18,657 nucleotides of DNA, taken from positions 1 through 18,657 of the forward strand of contig JADGJA010000440.1 of the NCBI GenBank assembly GCA_027596035.1, in the 5' to 3' direction. The stretch is from Thoreauomyces humboldtii. Its lineage: Eukaryota; Chytridiomycota; Chytridiomycetes; Spizellomycetales; Powellomycetaceae. The notes beneath the pieces were generated by a model. That model saw nothing but the letters and a program-made list of their open reading frames with translations, searched no databases and was not told the DNA's origin. Positions within the stretch are counted from its first letter, which is position 1. The number at the start of each line of letters is the position of its first letter. Position numbers and translations under genes: made by a program. This document shows positions 1 through 10,965 of this stretch, piece by piece.

Positions 1-110
1 GCGTAAACGCGGGTGGAATGGGATGTTCTGTGAACTTTCGTGATGGATAGGGATCTGATTTCGCCCGAGCCAACAAAAACAGGTTGACGAGGAATATCAA
101 GCGAGTGATC

Positions 111-140
111 TGGGCTGCGGGGCGATGGGCTGCGGGGCGA
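111..140. repeat. 15-bp perfect tandem duplication (2 copies)
   Basis: The unit TGGGCTGCGGGGCGA occurs at 111-125 and again, without any mismatch or spacer, at 126-140. It is G-rich and lies in non-coding sequence. It is probably a simple slippage duplication; no function is implied. Confidence 0.9.
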
Positions 141-353
141 AAGAGCGCTGGCGGATCCCTGCTGACTCACGACTGAATGCTGGATGAGAGGAGGAGAGGG
201 TGAGGATCCTTTCTGAGCCCTCCGTGGATCGGAAGAGGGAATTATGGGAAAGAGCGAACGGATCGGGAAAATCCTTCTGAAGGAAACGTTCTCGAATGCA
301 TCCGGGCCCCCCTTTCTCTTTTCATTTCGTTTCTGGCTGTACATGTTACGTTC

Positions 354-935
354 CTAAGTGGGTTCCAAGCTGGTGGGGGAGTTCTCATCCCTCCGTCCCG
401 CGACCGCCCCTGCCATGATACCGGTATGTGTGACGAGTCTGAGGGCTCTGAGGGGGTTGCTGCTGCTGTCCGATCCTTCTTGTCGTTGACGCGGATGCAT
501 CATTAGGTCAGCACTCCGCTCCGACGGGACACCCTTGGACAGCACGAACACGTAGCTAACCAGGACACTAAAGGTGAGACCAAGGACCTCAACAGCTGCG
601 GACATGGAGAGGTGCGGGGCAAGGTCCAGGATCCTGGAGTCTACAGGCTCGCCGTTGTCAAGGCATGCCCCCCTCCCCGGACATCCGAAAATCCCTTTTG
701 ACTGTCTCACGTATGAATTGCTGCCTCTTGATCCCGCGGCGTTCGACGAAAGCCTCCCTCCCCCCCTTTCCCTCTCCCCTTTCCCTCCGCTAACGATGAT
801 GGAATACCGTGCTCGTTCCGCAGGTTGTTGCAGCTGTTCTATTTCGTTCGTACTGGGTCCCTGGAACTCTACTGGAAACTGAATTCTCGGAAGAGGCTTT
901 CTCCATCCTTGCCATTCCGCATGTTCGGTAGCCAT
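354..935 (-). CDS. Weak candidate ORF, 193 aa, unknown
   Basis: This is an uninterrupted minus-strand ORF of 193 codons. Its ATG at 935-933 sits in a strong eukaryotic start context (ACCATGG), and the gene would be divergent from the kinase-PDE gene. Residues 107-131 are hydrophobic (run AAVEVLGLTFSVLVSYVFVL) and could be one membrane segment. Residues 40-70 are Gly/Arg/Glu-rich and look like translated purine-rich non-coding DNA. The plus strand carries a 102-codon ORF over the same bases. I recognise no family. It may be a real small membrane protein, perhaps spliced, or chance. Confidence 0.2.
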   Translation of the reverse strand: MATEHAEWQGWRKPLPRIQFPVEFQGPSTNEIEQLQQPAERARYSIIVSGGKGERERGGGRLSSNAAGSRGSNSYVRQSKGIFGCPGRGACLDNGEPVDSRILDLAPHLSMSAAVEVLGLTFSVLVSYVFVLSKGVPSERSADLMMHPRQRQEGSDSSSNPLRALRLVTHTGIMAGAVAGRRDENSPTSLEPT

Positions 936-1734
936 GGTAATAAACTCCCGATGGTGCCAGCTTGAATTCTTGGTAAAAGGGTGTGACTTTGGTACGCAGA
1001 GTGTCGCGCGCGCGTGTTGACGCCACTAGTCCCCGACCGGGTGTGTGTTGTCTCCCCGCCTGCCCAACCCGTTGCTGACGAGGGTGCTTGGTGAGAGAGA
1101 GGCCAGGCTCCCCACCCAGATGGTACACCGCCCGTCCCGTGGCCCCGCTCCCAAACACGCATATCCTCTCCTCAATCCTCAGAACTTCGTCCTCTCCCGT
1201 CCTTACTCAATCCGCGGCGTCCCATCGTGCGAGAGGAAAACCTTGCCGTCTCTTACCTGACCCACATTCACGAACAAGACCAGCCGTCAGGGTGCCTCCC
1301 CCTGTCACGCCCCAGTCCTCCCCCTTCTGACCTCGGTTGGTCGGTCATCCCCAGAGAGTCGGAGTCTCTACCCTTCCGGCGCTTGACCTCTGCATCCCAC
1401 CGTCTTTTACTTTTCGTCACCAAGGAAAGTCAACAGGGAATCGGGTCGGCGCTATTCTCTTTTCGCATGCATGCGTCACTGAGACGGTCTACAGTACACT
1501 CCTCTCGGTTTTGCCCTGACCCGTCGTCGCGGACCGTGTAGTCGAAAACCAAAAACTTTGAAACTCCCGTGCGGATCAGTTCAACAGCAAAAAGGAAGAG
1601 CTGTCCTGGTAGTTTTTTTACGACTCCCTTCACACACACCTCCCGCGGCGGGATAAACTGCCCGGCTCACCACCCGTAAAACGACTGAACCCATCCATCC
1701 CTCCACGGAGGTTCTTCTGCGTCGGCTTTCCAAC

Positions 1735-4700
1735 ATGCCGCTGAGCGTGGCACCCATAAAAGTCCCGGGTCTGACCGACCTGAAGGTGATCCACTACAAC
1801 CACAGGTCGTCGCTCATGATCCAACGAGGTCATCGAGTGGACCATCCGGAGGAGACGGTCGTGTGCAAGGCGAACGCCTTTTTCGACGAGGACGAGAACC
1901 TGAAGCTGAAGCACGAGTTCGAGCTGTTGAACCTCATACATGTGACGTTGAACGACATCGTGGCGACCAGGAAGCAGGGCGCTTCGACGACGGGTGCCTC
2001 CGTCGACAGCAAGTCGGGGTCGGGCGGTTCGACAACCACCGGCGGAGGCGGAAAGGTGGTGGGAGCTGCTGCGAGGACGAGCAATCCTCCCCTTCCTTCC
2101 GTGTCCGAAGAGTCAACTTCTCCTAGCTCGCCCGTCACGACTCCGCCTCTGCCGATCCCTGAGATGGAGACCTCGCCTCCAAAAACTCAGAATCGGACAG
2201 ACAGCGGCAACGGCAGCGGTAGCAACACCATCACCACCAGCACCACCAGCATCACTCCAAAACCGTCGCAGGGTAGACCATCCCGTCGACCGCGGAGCAC
2301 CAGTCTCTCGCACGACTCGATCCAGGGGTCACTGACGGATCGCATCATCCGTCCCCTCAGCCTAGAGGACTTCAACGGTCAGTTCATACTGATACTCGAG
2401 GACTACGGAGCGTTGTCACTACGCGAGTTCGCCATCGGAACACCGAAACGATCCAGTCCCGTCGTCTCTCCGACTTCCATCTCCACTTCTCCAGAACCCC
2501 TGGCGCCGGTCAAAGCGGTCTCCACGGCGCTCGTCGGCGGTTCCGATCTCGGGACCGGCATCGGCGGCAGCGTGGCGGGAACGAGCGACTCGCCCGTCGT
2601 CGTCGCACCACCCGCTCCCGGAACTCCCGAAAAGACTCCGCGAAAAGGAACCCGTCAACTCCCGCTGGAAGAGTTCCTCCACATCGCGACCCAGCTCGCG
2701 GAAGCGCTCGAGATCGTGCATGCGGCTCAGGTGATGCACAAGGACATCAACCCTGACAACATCGTGATCAAGAGGTTGGCCAACAACCAGGTCGGTGTCC
2801 AACTCATCGATTTCAACCTCGCCGAGGTCACCGACATGGGGAGTCAGGGTCAGAGGAACTATCTGGAGGGAACCCTCGCGTATCTCTCTCCGGAGCAGAC
2901 GGGTAGGATGCAGAGGGTCGTCGATTATCGGACAGGTGAGGAGAAAGCGCGAGTGGAAAGCGTGACGAGTGAAACGATGGAGGTCTGATGTGGGGTTTGC
3001 GTGCGTCCTTTTAGATTTTTACAGTCTCGGCTTGACGCTGTGGGAAGTGATCGTCGGCAGCCCTCCTTTTCAGTTCGACGATGCAACCGTAAGCTTTTGA
3101 TGGCGCTTGTTAAATTTTGTTCTACGTTTCCGGTTATTGATGGTTGTTGATACGTAGGAGTATGTCCACGCTCACCTAGCGAAAGAAGTCGAGCCCGCCA
3201 CAGCCTTTGACCCATTGATACCCAAAGCATTCTCGGACATTATCGCGAAGGTAGGGATATCCAGCGTGGGAAATATCAACAACCAAAAAGCGGAAGAGCT
3301 CATTTTCCTTACAGCTAGCAAGCAAAGCACCGGAGGATCGATACCAATCCGCCTCCGGACTTCGCTACGATCTAATGCAATGCATCAACCGTCTCCAACG
3401 GGCACGATCCGAACGTCACCTCCCCATCGCCACCCGTCTCTCCGACGCCGAGGTCGCTGCTGCCTTCGCTTCCTTCGATTTGCGACTCGGAGCTCGAGAT
3501 CATTCCCACCACATCAGCATCCCAGATCGATTGTACGGGAGGGAGAGTGAGACCCAGGAGCTCACGACCGCATATCAGAACATCGCGTCCGGGAAGAGCA
3601 GGTCCGAGCTTTGCTTGGTTTGTGGGAGCAGCGGGGAGGGAAAGAGTTCTCTTATCAATCATTTGAGAAAACACGTCATGGGAAATCGGGGATTCTTCGG
3701 TGAGTGTTTGATTTCTGTCGTTATGAAATCCGTCGGTCTGTTGTCGTGAGTGGTTCCTAAGATTAGCTGAAACCTCTATCTGCTTGGGTTTTTCTAGTGC
3801 ACGGAGCTTACACTCAGTACAACCGGGATCGACCATACGGCGGTCTGGTGCAAGCACTCGACATGCTGATACGACAGCTTCTAGGGGAACCTGTCAACGT
3901 GTTGGACAAGTGGCAGAACCTGCTCACCACTGCACTAGGTCCCGCGTACCTTTCCATCGTCACGGATGTGTTGCCCGACCTCGAGATGATCGTCGGTGCT
4001 CAGCCGGCTCTGGATGCTGCTCGTGTGGACGCCACGAGCGCCGAGCAGAACACGTTCATCAGGGCCATGCAGGCTCTCATCGGATGTTTCGCCAAAGCGG
4101 ATCATCCTTTGGTGGTCTTCTTGGACGATCTGCAGGTATAGTATCTTGTTCTACAAATATTAGGGCAACCCACAAAAAATAAAAATCTCACGTTTCCTTA
4201 CAGTACGCCGAGCCCGCATCGCAAAAACTGCTACAAACCATCCTCTTCGACAAAAAGATTGCACACCTCCTCATCGTAGCAACACAACCACACAGCGGAG
4301 GCCCCTTATCTAGCGCATACGGACCAACGGTGCAACGGATCCAGTTCGAAGCGCCACAACGTCTACGTCGGATCGAACTCGGTCCCCTTCCTCCAACCGG
4401 TCTACGAGAGATGCTCGCGGACACTCTCAAGCCCGCAACAGAGGAGCTCGACGCTCTCGCATCGCTGCTGTACAGGAAGACGATGGGAAACCCTTTCCAC
4501 ATCCGCGAGTTCCTCCGCTACGCGGAGCAGCACACATTGATCTACTTCGACGACGTTGCGGGTGGATGGGCGTGGGATCTCCACGAGTTGGACAGACAGA
4601 CGGTGTTGAGTGAGAGCGTGGCGGAGTTGCTCTTGACGAGGTTGAGACAGTTTCCGCCAGAAACGCAGACGCTGTTACAGCAGGCTGGTGAGCGGAGGGT

Positions 4701-7700
4701 TTGTTTCGCTCGCCATCTGTCCAAGAACGCGTTGCTGAAAGCCCTTCCTGGTTTCGTTCCTTTGTGCAGCATGCATAGGCGATTCATTCGACCTCCGGTT
4801 ACTGGCCTTTGTGGCCGACTCGAGCATCGTGCAAGTCGCGACGCATCTTTGGGCGGCAGTAAAGGAGGGATTTCTGCTTCCTCAGTCCAACGACGTCACG
4901 CTTTTCCGAACTCCGTCGGCGTTGTCGAGAAGTTCGTCTGGATCGGTTGGTTCACACACGGGCCGACATGGACACCGTTCCTCTTTGTCGTTGAGCACAC
5001 GATCGATGGGTGGGATGGTTCTTTCGTACAAGGTAGGAAGTTGCGCCATCTTCGTGTGGAGGAGTGGAGTACTTACACTTCCGTCCCCGGCTGCAGTTCT
5101 GTCACTCGCGTCTCCATCAATCATGTTACGAGATGATCGACTCGGAAGCTCGCCAAAAGCTTCATCTACAAATCGCCCGTCTCCTCCGTCGCAATGTGGC
5201 CGAAGAAGAAATCCACGAACACCTCTTCGGTCTCGTGCTTCAATACAACAAAGCTCTCCCACTGCTAAGCGACCCAGAAGAACTTACTTACGTAGCACAA
5301 CTGAACTACGACGCCGCTCTCCGTGTCAAACGATCCGGTACCCACAGCGCAGCGAGAAGGATGCTCGACACAGCACTATCCCTGATCACCTTCGGTCCGG
5401 AGACCGAGGAGACGGCTTGGAAGACGCACTATCGACTGCTGTTCAACATCAAGAAATCTCTGGCCCAGGTCTGCATCGTCGACAACGCTTACGATAAGGC
5501 GACGGCGATCCTTCGGGACATGGCGAAACGTGCGACGTGCGTGCAGGATCAGTTGGTCGCTACCAGCATCTTGGTGGGATCGTATCATGTTCAGGGTCAG
5601 TTCAAGGATATCTTGGAGATGGGGTTGAAAGAGCTTCAGCATTTCAACATCCCCGCGCCCGACAACGAGCAACATGCCATCGAGATGGTCAAGAAGGAGT
5701 TCAAGACTTTGGAAGGCATCCTTGGAGATCGGACTGTCGAGGAGTTCTCGAAGGGGAATTTCGTCGGGGAACCCGTCACGGAGATGTTGGAGACCGTGCT
5801 TGTTTTCATCGGCGGCGCCGCCGGATCTCTTGGACAGTTCTACCAGGCTCAGTACTTCTATCTAAAGGTACGGCAGCTTTCCTTCATGAGCAGAGCGCGC
5901 CATGCGAGGTTTCTTGCTGACACGTAATGGATTCCTTCAGGGTTGTGTTTTAGCCTGTCAGAACGGGCTTGGTTCCCAGAGTGCTGTCCTCTTCGCCAAT
6001 GTCCTTCGGACCTACACATCGACTCCCGATGGCCCCTTCTTCGACCGGATGCGATGGATCTGCAAGCTCGTGTTCACTCTCCTCGCGAAAACTCCCTACG
6101 AGATGTCAGCGCGTGCTCGTCTCGGACTCCTTCTCAACGGCTACGTGTATGTTGCCACGTTTAAAGAGTTCGAAGACAACGCGGAAAAGTGCATCATGGC
6201 GGGAATGGAATCAGCCCACTACTCTGTCCTCACGTACGCCATGTGCGCCTGGCCTGGGATTCTTCTCTCCTTTGGTCGACCCGTGGCGCTGTGGCGGGAG
6301 TGGGAGGCAAGACATCAGCCGTTCATGGAGCAGTTCAAGGGATACTTTCTCAACGTATGGAGAGGCACCATGGCGGAACTGGAGGCCATTGCTTCTGGGA
6401 CCGAATGCGTGTTCCAGAACAGGGACGTCATGGCTACCGGAATGAGCAGGGCGCAGGTGTACTACTATCGGTTGGTAAACGCGATGGTTTACAACAGGGA
6501 GGACAAGAGGGCTTTGCTCGAGCAGTACAAGCTGGATGATGCTATGAATGCGTATATCGGTCTGCCGAGGTAACAGGGATTTTGAGCTTCCTTGATTCGA
6601 GTCGGTGGCGAATTCTTACATCTTTGCCAGATTCGTCGACGTGTTCGTATATCAAGCGTTGATCGCTGCATCCGAATTCCATCTGCCCGGCTACGATCAG
6701 GAACGACTACTGGCCGAGGTCGATTCCGCCTATGACCGGATAGCTGTTTTTGCCGAGCAGTCGAACGAGATCCACTGCAAACTATACCTCGTGTCCGCGG
6801 AAAGGGTTAGTACAAAGACGGCGCAAAATAACCACCGTGCTTTATGCTCACCCTGCGGTCTCCCACATGACTTCAGGAGCGGATAAAAGGCAACGCAGAA
6901 GCCGCACGTCAAGACTACGAAAAAGCGTTGGATCTCGCACACGAGCACGGATTCCGATTCCAGGAAGCCGTCACCATGGAACTGTACGGAAAGTACTGGC
7001 TCGACCTGGGATCCAAGCGACTTGCGAAGACGTGTCTCCAGGATGCATACGCGCTCTGGGGATCTTGGGGATCGGAAGGAAAGTGTAGACAGCTTCAGAC
7101 CATCTACGCTGGCGTGGTGGACCTGTTCGTTCCGTTAAAGGGCATGTCGACTTCCAGGTTCAACCATAGTAACGGTGGTACCAACTCCGGACGGTCCAAT
7201 GGGACGGAACAGCAGGACAATTCCATCGATCTGGATCTCACCACCGTTCTGAAAGCTACCCAGTCCATCAGTAACGAGACGAGTCTGGAGATACTGCTCA
7301 CGAAGATCATCAAGTTTGTGATGGAGAACGCGGGTGCAGAGAAGGGTCTCCTCGTCCTTCAGCAGGACGGAAAGCTGTTGATCGAGGCTCTCGGCATCAT
7401 CGTGGAAGGGGAAGAGCACCACCAGGTCCTTCAACAGACTCCCATCGAGGAAGCGACGCCAGAGAACGGTGGACCCCTCTCCATCATCTACTACGTTTAC
7501 CGGACCCGAGAACCTCTGGTCCTCACCGAAGCCGTCCAGGACGAGACATACGGGAAGGACCCATACATTTCGAAGCGACGCACCAAATCCACCCTGTGCT
7601 GTCCCATCATGCATCAGAACACGGTCACCGGAGTCGTGTACCTCGAGAACGATCTTCAGAGCGGTGCCTTCACAGGAGACAGGCTGGAACTCATTCAATC

Positions 7701-10273
7701 CCTCATGGCTGCCGCATCCATGTCCATCGAGAACGCGAAACTGAGCAAGACCAACACGGAGCTGACGGCCGCCCTCAAGGATTCGAGCACGAAGACGGGT
7801 CCACGATACAACCTCGACGGTCCGATAAAGAAGACGATCGACATGCTCCAGAGCTTCAAGTTCAGACTTCCACCGGGTGATCCAGGGATCAAGCAGATCG
7901 ACTTCATCATGCGAGCGTTGACGTCCACGGACCTCTTCTCGTCCAACATCGATGAGATAAACGACGAGACCGGTAAAGGTCTCGACTCGGACACCAAGAA
8001 CTGGATCGAGAACTCTCTCCTTCAAAGAGAATCTCGACCGAGTCGGGGACGTCTTGATTCGAAGGACCTCATGTTCGGTGCCGCTCAGCAGCTCAGCGCC
8101 GCGGGGACGATGACACCCACGAAACCCGTCCTTCGTCCCTTGCAGGAGATTCCGCTGCTGAACATGGTTCGCGTGAACGCTCTCTTGAAGCAATCCACGA
8201 CGTTGGATTTCAACATCTACGATCTTGCGGAAGCGACAAACGGAAGACCTTTGTACTTCCTTGGTGTCCACCTCCTGGAACACTGGGGTCTACTGCAGCA
8301 TTTCTCGCTGGATGAAACCAAACTCAGGACATTTTTCGAGCAGATTGAAGCGAGCTACCACCCTCTACCGTACCATAACAGCGTTCACGGTGCGGACGTG
8401 CTGCAGACCGTCAACATGCTGCTCCTCAGCGATCCGAAGATGGCGGCGAATTTCACGAAATTGGAGATCTTCTCGGCGTGCATCGCCAGTGCCGTTCACG
8501 ATGTGGATCATCCTGTAAGTTTTCGTTTTGCTCGTGCTGCTGATGTGTTGCTGCCTTCCGGCGTTGTCTAACACAAGGTCGCTTTTCATCATCACAAGGG
8601 ATTGAACAACAACTTCCTCGTTCAATCCTCCCACCCACTGGCCATTTTCTACAACGACATGTCAGTCCTCGAGTTCCACCACGCTGCCAAGGCGTTCGAG
8701 ATCGCACGAAGACCCGAGACGAACGTGTTCGACAGTCTGACCAACGAGCAGCAACGAGAGTCTCGAAAGCTCATCATCAGCATGGTCGTCGCCACCGGTG
8801 AGCAAAACCATCGCTTGCTCTCAACCATTTCGTTCTGTCCTTACATTTTCTTCTCTTCATTGTTTCGTTTCGTAAAGACATGTCGCAGCATTTCCACTAC
8901 ATCAACAAGCTGAAGGGAAAGATCGCAGCTTCCGCTCTCAACTGGGAGGAGTCGAACGACAGGTCGTTGATCCTCGAATGTGCGATAAAGTGCGCCGATC
9001 TCAACAATTCGGCGAAACCGTTGGACCAGTCAAGAAGGTGGGCGTTCCAGGTCATGCAGGAGTTCTTCCTTCAGGTAAAACATCTAGGCACCCGACTCAA
9101 CCACTCCCACCTGTCGTCAACTCTCAACTTTGCTGCATCTGTCGCGACCTGCGGGAGGAGATTACAATCTGACCCTGATTCTTTGGTTGTTCATAGGGTG
9201 ATCGAGAACGCAAGCTCGGAATGCCGGTATCCAAATTCATGGACCGCTACGACACGCACATTCCCAAATGTCAGATCGGGTTCATCGACATCCTCGTGAC
9301 GCCCCTGTTCGACTCCTGGAGTCAATGCATTCAAACCCCGTTCTCGCGTCAATGCGTGGACATGATCGCGCAAAACCGTCGCCACTGGGAGTCCATCCTG
9401 GACAAACCCGACGCCGTGCCCGTGTTCCCAGCCCCAGCCGAGGACGAAAGGGAGGATTTTCAGATCACCGCTCCTTCGACGCCGCCGTTCACGCCGGGGT
9501 CCGGGTCGAGGGGCACGCCTCCGATCGGGGAGGAGAGCGATCCGTTCGCGAGCCGGTCGGCGTTGTTGGTGGGATCGTTGACAATCGCGGGGGGTGTCGC
9601 CGGGAAGAGATCCGGGTTGGGGGGTGGTAGTGGGAATGGGACCACGACTACTGCCAATGCAACTTCGACGGGGGAAGGATCGATCGGAGTCGGGGCGGGG
9701 GGTACGGGTCGTCGGATGAGTTCACCCCACGTGTTGTCCTCCATGCCGAGACATCACGTACACGGTGCGAGACCGCCGGGTGATCTCGTCAAGGCCAAGG
9801 TGCTGCAGAAGAGCGCGTCGGGTGGAAGCATGCAGCAATGGACCAGTCGGGATCCGAACTCCACCATCACGGGCGTCACTGCGATCGGTAATCCCGGTGG
9901 AGGACAGATACCTCATCCACCCCTCACGTCCTGGGATCGCTCTTACACGACGACGTCGGATGTTCCGTCCGGTCGAGACTCTGCGAGTGCTCGTCGACGC
10001 TCCATCGCCACGACGACTCCCAGCGAAAGCGTGGGAGGCGGTAGTGGTGGACAGCCGATCCCCAGCAAAGGACCACGGGAAGGGACGGGTCCCGGGACTG
10101 CTTTAGGGGGTGGGAAGCTACTCCTACCATCTCTGTCGTCCGTCCCTCGAAGTTCGGTCACAGAGGACAGCGCATCGAACGAAGGATCACCGGCGCTCGT
10201 CAGATCGAGACAACCGTCGGTCACGAGACCGGCTTCGTCGGCAGCGAATCGACCCACCGGTTTGGCCACCTAG
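1735..10273 (+). CDS. Ser/Thr kinase-like / STAND ATPase / TPR-like / GAF / class I cyclic-nucleotide phosphodiesterase fusion
   Basis: Exons: 1735-2935, 3015-3088, 3158-3250, 3315-3699, 3798-4135, 4204-4687, 4770-5032, 5097-5867, 5941-6569, 6631-6805, 6877-8514, 8599-8797, 8878-9074, 9197-10273. They total 7524 nt, or 2507 residues, with every phase matching. Domains in order: kinase-like 1-475 (K45, catalytic loop HKDINPDN 335-342, DFN 359-361, SPEQTGR 385-391) with low-complexity inserts at about 75-205 and 235-305; AAA_16/STAND ATPase about 520-860 (Walker A GSSGEGKS 560-567, Walker B LVVFLDDLQ 689-697); helical TPR-like region about 860-1500; GAF about 1595-1760; linker helices about 1780-1860; PDE about 1910-2190 (HNSVH 1971-1975, HDVDHP 2012-2017, D2124, Q2175); Ser/Gly/Pro-rich tail to 2507. 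The family front end normally feeds a histidine kinase; none is present. The likely reaction is cAMP and/or cGMP to the 5'-nucleotide. No signal peptide or membrane segment is visible, so it is probably cytosolic. The start is the first in-frame ATG after a TAA at 1654. Nucleotide specificity and kinase activity are not known. Confidence 0.9.
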
Positions 10274-10733
10274 GGATCACTCATCCGAGAGACCGAGACG
10301 ATACACACACCTATCCGATCGCAAGGATCGCGCGCTTCCTGACTTTGTTCCCCTTTGCACTCCACTTTCTTTCTACTTTTTTTTTCTTGCGATGCCGCAT
10401 AGAGCGCAGCCCTTTCCATCCTTGATGTCGGGGTCGCGGGACCGATAGAGAAGCCTGGACCCTACCTATCCCGCAACATTTCTTTCTTTTTTCTTCTTTT
10501 TACACATAAATTATCATCCACATAAATCTGTTGCAGATAAAAAAAAACCGGTTCCATCCAGATCCGTTCGATGAGGCAGAATCGAGAAGAAGACGTAGTC
10601 GCATGGGAACATTCGATACGCCGACGCCCAAAGGACGTTGAGTCAGGAAAAATGAAGAGGGCCTCTCGCTATTCCTGAGGGCCTTCCCTTCGAATATCGA
10701 ATCACCCCTGCCAGTGGATCTGATCAGTCCTGA

Positions 10734-10740
10734 TATAAAA
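10734..10740 (+). promoter_or_regulatory. TATA-like box
   Basis: The heptamer TATAAAA sits between the PDE fusion and coronin, about 800 bp upstream of the coronin ATG, which is far for coronin unless its leader is long or spliced. It lies 42 bp before an ATG that opens only a 40-codon ORF (10782) and 226 bp before the 84-codon Cys-rich ORF. It could drive a small transcript or be chance. Confidence 0.3.
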
Positions 10741-10965
10741 ACGCTTGGCTTGTGGGAGTCCACCAGTCGCTCTTCCTGATCATGCCTCACGAGACGAACG
10801 TCTCTTCGTGTTCCAGAAACCGGACCGGACCGGACGAAACGTCTCCAGGTCTTCCATCGATCCCCAAAGACTCAGCGACGAGTTCCCTCCGGACATCCCT
10901 ATGACACGGCATCGGCTTGCACCAACAACCCAACGTCTTTCCCTCTCAGTTCAAGCAACGCGGCC

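Larger units (their letters stand above)
1..1734. other. 5' intergenic region / leader of the kinase-PDE gene
   Basis: I see no convincing gene on either strand here. The first 350 bases are featureless apart from a perfect 15-bp tandem duplication at 111-140. Bases from about 1040 to 1734 on the plus strand are rich in C and T, as often seen in fungal promoters and 5' leaders. An in-frame TAA at 1654-1656 precedes the kinase-PDE start, and no in-frame ATG lies between them. No clear TATA box was found near 1735. One minus-strand ORF (354-935) is listed separately as weak. Confidence 0.6.

Noticed and set aside
7135..8283. 382-codon minus-strand ORF
   Set aside because: It lies exactly antisense to the GAF-PDE exon, whose plus-strand protein has clear domains. 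Long antisense ORFs are expected from the C/G third-position bias.
2936..9196. Many frame changes and stops along the kinase-PDE gene, suggesting frameshifts or decay
   Set aside because: Each break coincides with GT-AG signals 61-122 nt apart, and the joined phases restore family motifs such as HDVDHPG and GFFVHGAYTQY.
10500..10790. 96-codon minus-strand ORF
   Set aside because: Its C-terminal part comes from A/T-rich non-coding DNA. No motif, start context or codon bias supports it.
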